DNA of 5,269 nt from a bacterium (GTDB lineage Bacteria > Planctomycetota > Planctomycetia > Pirellulales > Pirellulaceae): contig JAUIHJ010000608.1 in NCBI GenBank assembly GCA_030432015.1, positions 1 to 5,269 of the forward strand. Direction: 5' to 3'. A program made the position numbers and the translations under genes. Position 1 is the stretch's first letter, and every line of letters begins with the position of its first letter. This document shows, piece after piece, positions 1 through 4,620 of this stretch. The notes beneath the pieces were generated by a model. The model did no database searches, was not told the origin of the DNA, and saw only the letters and a list, made by a program, of their open reading frames with translations.

Positions 1-193
1 CACCACGCACTCGGTGGCCCAAAAACTGCCTGGATTCCACCTTATCTGTGGTACCCGCGTTTACAACAATTCCAACTTTCGGTTCGCCGTGAAAACCCAG
101 AACGCTTTGCAATACTGACGCTTGTGACGGTTCTTCTTGTCCGGTTTCACCCCGTAGCAAGCGACCTTTCAGGATCGGCTTGCCAAGGTTCAT
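1..193 (-). CDS. Hypothetical protein, N-terminal part (runs off the left edge)
   Basis: An open minus-strand frame starts with ATG at 193-191 and stays open for 64 codons to the window edge; the stop lies outside. The product begins MNLGKPILKGRLLRGETGQ and continues to a segment GEPKVGIVVNAGTTDK. Its residue mix (Gly, Val, Glu, Gln, Lys) is ordinary for a soluble protein and more protein-like than the Arg/Leu-rich plus-strand reading of the same bases. No signal peptide or membrane segment is seen. An in-frame TAA at 199-197 lies just upstream, so 193 is the earliest possible ATG. No Shine-Dalgarno sequence precedes it; the bases before it are the end of an 18-bp repeat, so it may be leaderless or translated by coupling. 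I do not recognise the family. That it is a gene at all is inferred from composition and open length. Confidence 0.42.
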   Translation of the reverse strand, partial: MNLGKPILKGRLLRGETGQEEPSQASVLQSVLGFHGEPKVGIVVNAGTTDKVESRQFLGHRVRG

Positions 194-207
194 ACTTTAG
201 GTATAAC
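180..207 (+). promoter_or_regulatory. Candidate sigma70-type promoter reading rightward
   Basis: TTGCCA at 180-185 and TATAAC at 202-207 are separated by 16 bp; each matches the housekeeping consensus at five of six positions. The -10 box sits inside the first copy of the 18-bp repeat. Transcription would start near 213-215, giving a leader of about 250 nt before the ATG at 462. The second repeat copy has the same TATAAC (227-232) but no matching -35 box. This is a pattern match only, and planctomycete promoters are poorly defined. Confidence 0.35.
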
Positions 208-234
208 CGACTGCAGATACTTTAGGTATAACCG
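192..234. repeat. Two-copy 18-bp direct repeat with internal dyad
   Basis: ATACTTTAGGTATAACCG occurs exactly at 192-209 and again at 217-234, separated by ACTGCAG, giving a 25-bp period. Each copy holds an ATAC-N5-GTAT inverted half-site pair (192-195/201-204 and 217-220/226-229) followed by TATAAC. Two identical dyad-bearing units between divergently oriented reading frames suggest a transcription-factor binding site. A recent 25-bp tandem duplication is the alternative. The regulator is unknown. Confidence 0.8.
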
Positions 235-461
235 TAGGAGGTGTCAAGCAATTTGGGAACGATTTATCCGGCTCACAAGGAAAAACTGGACCCATCCGTT
301 CCGCTTTTGGTAGCCTGAACGCCCCAAACCGTAGTGGCAGGTTGTGCATTGGACGCGCGAAATGCTCGACGAATTCCCGTCGGCGACTAAGATCAAGAGT
401 GTCGACGCGTAAGCCCCGCTCAGCCAGCCGCGTTCCGCGGCAGGTGTTGGAGAGACCGACC

Positions 462-845
462 ATGAATCCACCACGCGTACGCCGACTGACGTTTGAGTTG
501 CTCGAAACAAAAGCCTCGCCGAGTGCGTTGTTGCTGGCGCTGGCACCCCTGGACGAGGCGGACCAGGAGCAGATCGAGTCCGCCCGCGCCCTGTATGCCG
601 CGCCGTTGATCAACAAGGTCGAGATCAACCCCACAAACGCCGCATTGATGAAATTCATCGAGGAAAACACGCGGAGCTCCGCCGATGTTCGCTCCGCACG
701 GCCGATGCCGACGGCAGCCGAAGCGGCGGCGGCTGACACGATGATGATGGCCACGGACACGGACCTGCGGAGCATGCTGATCACGGAGATGCTGAACGCG
801 AGTTCGGCAAGTGGTGAAAACGTATTTAGTGTTATTCTGTATTAA
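462..845 (+). CDS. Small protein with LEPR-XLL-like N-terminus (127 aa)
   Basis: The role is unknown. Start: ATG at 462 has a good Shine-Dalgarno GGAGAG at 449-454 with 7-nt spacing. The frame is open upstream to an ATG at 342, but that extension is an Arg/Ser-rich stretch unlike real protein. Residues about 6-25 (VRRLTFELLETKASPSALLL) resemble the planctomycete LEPR-XLL motif, an Arg-rich start, then F-x-x-LE, then a short hydrophobic run, found at the N-terminus of many surface or secreted proteins. Here Lys replaces the usual Arg after LE(T) and the hydrophobic run is short. The rest is acidic and Ala-rich with a Met-rich stretch (DTMMMATDTDLRSML) and ends in a hydrophobic VFSVILY. No enzymatic motif is visible. 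The TAA stop overlaps an ATG (TAATG at 843-847), and the next gene's likely start is 50 nt downstream, so the two are probably co-transcribed. Typical LEPR-XLL proteins are far longer, so this may be a small exported peptide. Confidence 0.7.
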   Translation: MNPPRVRRLTFELLETKASPSALLLALAPLDEADQEQIESARALYAAPLINKVEINPTNAALMKFIEENTRSSADVRSARPMPTAAEAAAADTMMMATDTDLRSMLITEMLNASSASGENVFSVILY

Positions 846-883
846 TGCCGGGCGCGTGCCTGCGTCTTTCGGCCGAATCTACC

Positions 884-889
884 AGAAGG
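884..889 (+). promoter_or_regulatory. Ribosome binding site deciding the GAF gene start
   Basis: AGAAGG lies 6 nt before the ATG at 896. The alternative ATG at 845 is preceded by AT-rich sequence with no purine-rich site. This favours 896, although coupling through the TAATG overlap at 843-847 cannot be excluded. Confidence 0.55.
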
Positions 890-895
890 CTTGCA

Positions 896-1819
896 ATGTC
901 AACGGCGATCCTCAATCAACTGCTCCACAACATCGCCCCGGATGAACGGGCGTCGTTCAAGGGCATCTACCAACGCATCAAGGAGCTTCCCAGTGCGTCA
1001 ACCGACCTCCAGGACTTTCTCGACGACTACCTGGATCAGATCGTACAGCTGTACGCAGCCACCGCCGGCGCCATCTGGTTTTATTCGCCCATTGACGGCC
1101 AACTCGTACGCAAGACGCAGGTCGGACTGGAGCGTCTGGGTCTGATCGGCGAGTACGAATTGCCGCACAAGCAACTAGTGCAGCATGCTTTGGGGTGCTC
1201 GCGGGCATACCTGGTTCGCCCCTATTCGGCGCCCGGCGACGGTGCGAATGTGAGCAATCCGACCGACTCCTTCCTGCTGCTGGGACCGATTGAAGGGCAG
1301 GGCGAACCGATTGGGGTTGTCGAGTTGTTCTTGGGACCCACGCCGCTACGCGGGCAGACCTCTGGCGACCGAAATCGTTACGTGCTGTGGCTGGATCACC
1401 TGGTGGAGCATCTGCGGCAGGGCATCCGTTTACGTTACCTGGGAAGTTCGGCGCCGCTGCAACCGGCAATGGTCAACCTGGAGGCTGCCCGGACAGAGAT
1501 CGGCGCCTACAAAGACGCCATTCGCAAGTCACTTGAAATTACGCTCAACAGTTACGCCGGCTGGAATTTTGGCTCGCTGCAGAACAACCAGACATTCGCC
1601 AAATCGATGCACAACCTGCTGGATGATAACGGCCTGCGCGTCGCCTGTGCGGAATGCGGGGCGCCGGCCATCCTCCGCTGTCAGGCCGCGGGCAATTCCA
1701 AGACGGGGGTCTTCCTCTACGATCATTATCTTTCGACCGGACGTACTTTTCATGGGGGCCCATCGACGTTTCCCCGCGTCACGCTGATCGCCAAGCCGCC
1801 GCGGCGCAAGTCGAAGTGA
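896..1819 (+). CDS. GAF-domain protein with C-terminal Cys/His module (307 aa)
   Basis: Probably a cytoplasmic sensor or adaptor; no signal peptide or membrane helix is seen. ATG at 896 was chosen because AGAAGG lies 6 nt upstream (884-889). An in-frame ATG at 845, overlapping the previous stop as TAATG, would add 17 residues but lacks a ribosome binding site. Residues 1-37 are helical. Residues about 38-178 look like a GAF domain: AATAGAIWFYSP (first strands), a variable middle, then FLLLGPIEGQGEPIGVVELFL (core strands) and a closing helix. GAF domains bind small ligands or mediate dimerisation; the ligand cannot be read from sequence. Residues about 192-240 are helical. Residues 248-300 form a separate module with CxxC (C251, C254), C262, GVFLYDH (H277) and GRTFHGG (H286), then a basic tail PPRRKSK. 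I know no named function for this module; it could bind a metal. Confidence is high for the gene, good for GAF, low for function. Confidence 0.85.
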   Translation: MSTAILNQLLHNIAPDERASFKGIYQRIKELPSASTDLQDFLDDYLDQIVQLYAATAGAIWFYSPIDGQLVRKTQVGLERLGLIGEYELPHKQLVQHALGCSRAYLVRPYSAPGDGANVSNPTDSFLLLGPIEGQGEPIGVVELFLGPTPLRGQTSGDRNRYVLWLDHLVEHLRQGIRLRYLGSSAPLQPAMVNLEAARTEIGAYKDAIRKSLEITLNSYAGWNFGSLQNNQTFAKSMHNLLDDNGLRVACAECGAPAILRCQAAGNSKTGVFLYDHYLSTGRTFHGGPSTFPRVTLIAKPPRRKSK

Positions 1820-1898
1820 ACCCGTCGGACGGCAGCCACAAGATGGAGCGTCCGTTTGATCGGCGTGGCGGGCAGCGCGATTTGACCTCGGTGGGTGT

Positions 1899-1944
1899 AT
1901 CGCCTGCCGCCTGCTTGGTAGACTTCAAGCAGGATTTAGGCGAT
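1899..1944 (+). other. Two-tier hairpin between the GAF and receiver genes
   Basis: The outer arms ATCGCCT (1899-1905) and AGGCGAT (1938-1944) are perfectly complementary. A symmetric 4x4 internal loop (GCCG/ATTT) leads to a perfect inner stem CCTGCTT (1910-1916)/AAGCAGG (1927-1933) with a 10-nt loop. No T-run follows the 3' arm, so a simple intrinsic terminator is unlikely. It lies in the 201-nt spacer 1820-2020. It could be an mRNA structure that tunes expression of the downstream gene, a processing or stability element, or a DNA dyad. The dyad is seen directly; the role is inferred. Confidence 0.6.
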
Positions 1945-2020
1945 CTCGCCGCCACCAGTGTGACCGAAAACCCATTGATGTTTCCACGGAATTTTGTCTT
2001 CCTCAGCAACGAGATGCGAG

Positions 2021-2920
2021 ATGCCAACCGCGCTTGTGGTAGATGACTCCGCGCTCGATCGCCGACTGGCGGGCCAATGCGTCGAAGAGAACGGGCTAAC
2101 GGCAGTTTATGCCGAAAACGGCCAGCTTGCCTGGGAGGCCCTGGAGACCCTCCAACCCGACTTTGTGCTGACCGACCTCCAAATGCCTGAAATGGACGGT
2201 TTGGAGCTGGTCCGCAAGATTCGCCGACACCACCCGCGGATACCGGTAATCTTGATGACCGGCAACGGCAGCGAAGAAATCGCCGTCAAGGCGCTCCGCA
2301 TGGGCGCGGCGAGCTATGTCCCCAAAGAGAACCTGCATGCCCGGTTGGGCGAAGCGCTCGACATCGTACGCGATTCAGTCGCAGCCATGCGCCGCCGCGA
2401 CTCCGTCCGCGAATTGCTGGTGACCAGCGAATCGAGTTTCAAGCTGGGCTATGAGTCGACGGTGGCAAGGGCCTTGATCAGCCACCTTCAGGACGCCCTG
2501 GCCCAGCTCAACTTCGCCGACCATGTGACGTTATTGCAAATCAGCACGGCGCTTGGCGAGGCCATTACCAACGCGATTGATCATGGAAACTTGGAATTGG
2601 ATTCGTCCATGCGGGACGGGACAAGCAGCTACCGGGAACTCGGCAAGCAGCGTTCGCTGGTCGAACCGTACTGCCATCGCCGTGTCACCCTCACTTCGCG
2701 TCTGACGCCGGAGCAGGTCGTCTATATCATCGAAGACGAAGGTCCAGGATTCGATCCCAAGTCGTTACCCGATCCGACGCGACCAGAGAACATCCTGAAG
2801 GCCAGCGGGCGGGGCATCATGCTCATTCGCACGTTCATGCACGAAGTGCGATTCAATGATCGGGGTAATCAGTTAACCATGGTTCGACGACGGTCGGAAG
2901 AGTCCGACAAAGGCAATTGA
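2021..2920 (+). CDS. Response regulator: receiver domain fused to RsbW/SpoIIAB-like HATPase (299 aa)
   Basis: Residues 1-120 are a complete CheY-like receiver: the acidic pair D8-D9, phospho-acceptor D52 (in LTDLQMPEMDG), T80 (LMTGNG) and K102 (YVPKE). Residues about 145-290 are a GHKL ATPase of the anti-sigma-factor kinase type: N-box E180-N184-H188 (GEAITNAIDHGN), G1 box EDEGPGF (238-244), G2 region SGRGIML (262-268), and no histidine-kinase DHp helix pair. A loop of about 40 residues between N-box and G1 (191-232) resembles inserts in other receiver-HATPase fusions. Established knowledge: RsbW/SpoIIAB relatives bind sigma factors or phosphorylate STAS antagonists on Ser/Thr. By inference, phosphorylation at D52 gates this output. 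It has no DNA-binding domain. The ATG at 2021 puts the first strand at residues 3-7, the usual place for a receiver; a TTG at 1994 would add nine unlikely residues. The ribosome binding site is weak (GAG at 2011-2013). No kinase, STAS or sigma gene is adjacent. Confidence 0.93.
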   Translation: MPTALVVDDSALDRRLAGQCVEENGLTAVYAENGQLAWEALETLQPDFVLTDLQMPEMDGLELVRKIRRHHPRIPVILMTGNGSEEIAVKALRMGAASYVPKENLHARLGEALDIVRDSVAAMRRRDSVRELLVTSESSFKLGYESTVARALISHLQDALAQLNFADHVTLLQISTALGEAITNAIDHGNLELDSSMRDGTSSYRELGKQRSLVEPYCHRRVTLTSRLTPEQVVYIIEDEGPGFDPKSLPDPTRPENILKASGRGIMLIRTFMHEVRFNDRGNQLTMVRRRSEESDKGN

Positions 2921-2992
2921 CCTCGCCCGCAGCGTGACTTGCGCCGGCCCCGCCGAGGACAGCATGGCGGAATTCGCCTCCCCCGCGGTCGC

Positions 2993-4306
2993 CTACCGCA
3001 CGGCCGCCAAGACAAGCGCCACATTCTGGCCACCAAATCCAAAGTTCGTCGACAGCACTCGGCGACAAGCCACTTCGCGGGCTTGGTTGGGGACGCAATC
3101 TAAGTCGCATTCTGGATCGGGGGTTTCATAATTGATGGTGGGAGGCACCACACCATCGCGAATTGCCAACGCTGAAATGACGGCTTCCACCGCGCCGCAC
3201 GCGGTGGTGAGATGACCAACCATACTCTTGCTGCTGGAGAGCGGAACGCGACCGGCGTGCGAGCCGAGCCCCCGTTTGAAGGCCATCGTCTCCACGCGAT
3301 CGTTGGCGACCGTACCCGATCCGTGCGCGTTGATGTAGTCAATGTCTTCGGCCGCACAGGCTGCGTCCGCAAGTGCAAGCTTGATGCATTGTGCCGCCGA
3401 GTTTGCATCGGGGCGAGGATCGGTGACACGGAACGCATCATGGGTTGCGGCGAAGCCAGCCAATTCGACGTGGAACTCGACGCCGCGCCGCCTGGCGTGT
3501 TCGAGTTCTTCAAGGACCAGTACCGCAGCCCCTTCGCCCACCACGAAACCGTCACGTTCGCGATCAAATGGCCGTGACGCACGCGTGGGTTCTTCGTTGC
3601 GCAAGCTAAGGGTCGACAGCCGATGAAATCCGGTCACGCCAAACGGATGGATCATGCTATGGCCCCCGCCGGCAAACATCAAATCCACTTCACCCGTTTG
3701 AATCATGCCGACCGCCTGACCGATCGAAGCAGCACTCGACACACACGCATTGGTAATATTGCTGCTGGGCCCTTCAGCTTGGAACAAGCCGGCGATTAAC
3801 GGGATGGGGGCACTGGGGTCGAGTCGGACTTCGACATCGCGCACCACGGTCTCACCATACTGCCGCATGAACCGTCTTTCGTCCCAGCCTGCAGGCGACA
3901 AGGCACTCGCTTCGGCAGCAGCGAATTGCTCGAAGTCCGGCATGATCTCGCCGTTGCCCAGGGCGATCCCCAACATCGTGCGGTCGAACGAAGCGTCGTC
4001 GAGCCCGGCCGCACGGCCGGCACGGAGGGCTGCCAGGACGGTGAATTGTGTCTGGCGGGCGTGCTGTGACAGATGTGGAATGAGATCGTCCATTCGGCCA
4101 ATCCCCGGCGGCCCTGCTTCGTCGGCGCGGGTCGGCCAGTCTTTTACCTCGGCCGCGATTCGAACCGGAAAATGCCTGGCATCAAAGATCGTGATCTCAG
4201 CAACGCCCGACTCACCGGCAACCAAGCGGTCCCACACCGGTTCGATCTCCACTCCCAGGGGAGTCACCCATCCCATCCCGGTGATCACAACACGGCGATT
4301 GTTCAC
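2993..4306 (-). CDS. fabF: Beta-ketoacyl-ACP synthase II type (FabF-like ketosynthase, 437 aa)
   Basis: A condensing enzyme that extends acyl-ACP with malonyl-ACP in fatty-acid (or related) synthesis in the cytoplasm. From the GTG start, the nucleophile is C188 (NITNACVSSA), with H328 (INAHGSGT), K360 (SSSKSMVGH) and H365. The intervals C to H 140, H to K 32 and H to H 37 equal those of E. coli FabF (C163/H303/K335/H340). The glycine-rich NFGFGGQN (421-428) is present, as is RPFDRERDGFVVGEGAA. It is about 25 residues longer than E. coli FabF, mostly N-terminal to the active Cys. Start: GTG at 4306 gives the typical VNNRRVVITGMGWVTPLG opening and has GCGGAA upstream. An ATG at 4459 in the same frame would add 51 residues with no ketosynthase character. 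HGSGT instead of the common HGTST, and ACVSS at the nucleophile, suggest a divergent paralogue rather than the main housekeeping FabF, perhaps acting in a specialised lipid or polyketide pathway. It converges on the receiver gene with a 72-bp gap. Confidence 0.92.
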   Translation of the reverse strand: MNNRRVVITGMGWVTPLGVEIEPVWDRLVAGESGVAEITIFDARHFPVRIAAEVKDWPTRADEAGPPGIGRMDDLIPHLSQHARQTQFTVLAALRAGRAAGLDDASFDRTMLGIALGNGEIMPDFEQFAAAEASALSPAGWDERRFMRQYGETVVRDVEVRLDPSAPIPLIAGLFQAEGPSSNITNACVSSAASIGQAVGMIQTGEVDLMFAGGGHSMIHPFGVTGFHRLSTLSLRNEEPTRASRPFDRERDGFVVGEGAAVLVLEELEHARRRGVEFHVELAGFAATHDAFRVTDPRPDANSAAQCIKLALADAACAAEDIDYINAHGSGTVANDRVETMAFKRGLGSHAGRVPLSSSKSMVGHLTTACGAVEAVISALAIRDGVVPPTINYETPDPECDLDCVPNQAREVACRRVLSTNFGFGGQNVALVLAAVR

Positions 4307-4386
4307 GCTTGTTCCGCTTGGCTTCGAATTCGATGGGTAGGGACGTTGACCGCCATCCGCACGGGCAACCGGGGCAAGGCGATCAT
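4303..4386 (-). CDS. Possible 27-codon upstream ORF coupled to the ketosynthase
   Basis: ATG at 4386-4384 opens a frame (begins MIALPRLPVRMAV, ends SQAEQA) whose TGA (4305-4303) overlaps the ketosynthase GTG as GTGA. GAGGAG at 4403-4398 could serve as its ribosome binding site, at a long spacing of 11 nt. Its ATG overlaps the stop of an even shorter frame (ATG 4409, eight codons). Translation through this frame would deliver ribosomes to the GTG start. The peptide matches nothing I recognise, and chance cannot be excluded at this length. Confidence 0.2.
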   Translation of the reverse strand: MIALPRLPVRMAVNVPTHRIRSQAEQA

Positions 4387-4620
4387 TCGGCAAACAACTC
4401 CTCAGCCATACAACCGGTATCACACGGCGTTCGTACCAACCAAGTGGTCGCTGTGCCACCTAACTGACATTCGACGTTCTGCCGCCGGAATGGTTAGCAA
4501 ATCGCCGATTGTTCGGATCCTGCGGGACGCTCGCCGATCACGCCGAGCAACAACGTTTATCCGACGGCCGACCGCATCCAGGCAGTTCCAACGGCAGCCG
4601 CGCATCGCGTTACCGGGGCC
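4307..4620. other. 314-bp gap between the SecA-like and ketosynthase genes
   Basis: No confident gene, RNA or terminator is seen. A short imperfect hairpin GCTCG (4529-4533)/CGAGC (4544-4548), with one mismatch and a 4-nt loop, is not followed by a T-run on either strand. Near the ketosynthase, on the minus strand, an 8-codon frame (4409-4383) and a 27-codon frame (4386-4303) are linked to each other by ATGA and to the ketosynthase GTG by GTGA. No good -35/-10 pair was found for the ketosynthase, so it may have its own unrecognised promoter here or be read from the SecA-like gene. Confidence 0.5.

Noticed and set aside
1..225. Plus-strand frame open from base 1 to a TAG at 223-225
   Set aside because: The translation (HHALGGPKTAW..., later LTLVTVLLVRF) has no start in the window and looks less protein-like than the minus-strand frame over the same bases; treated as its shadow.
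253..318. Short ORF from TTG 253 behind a near-perfect AGGAGG (236-241)
   Set aside because: Only 21 codons with a rare start and 11-nt spacing; the AGGAGG may be fortuitous or part of the minus-strand frame.
342..461. Longer N-terminus for the small LEPR-like protein (ATG at 342)
   Set aside because: The extension is Arg/Ser-rich without protein character and has no ribosome binding site, while ATG 462 has GGAGAG at good spacing and puts the sorting-like motif at the N-terminus.
197..784. 195-codon minus-strand frame opposite the small LEPR-like gene
   Set aside because: Its first half is the Ala/Ser/Val-rich antisense of a well-supported plus-strand gene with a good ribosome binding site. 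Only the part below 463 was kept, as a speculative finding.
2921..2992. Bidirectional terminator between the converging receiver and ketosynthase genes
   Set aside because: Only a weak stem GGCGG (2966-2970)/TCGCC (2974-2978) with a 3-nt loop and no T-run on either side was found.
3212..4340. Long plus-strand frames opposite the ketosynthase
   Set aside because: They are antisense shadows of a gene with all catalytic residues in place on the minus strand.
4529..4548. Terminator for the SecA-like gene
   Set aside because: The stem of five plus two pairs has a G-G mismatch and no T-run in the minus-strand direction.
4420..4605. Acyl carrier protein remnant upstream of the ketosynthase
   Set aside because: A fragment IRTIGDLL on the minus strand resembles the end of ACPs, but there is no DSL phosphopantetheine site and the surrounding frame is Arg-rich; probably chance.
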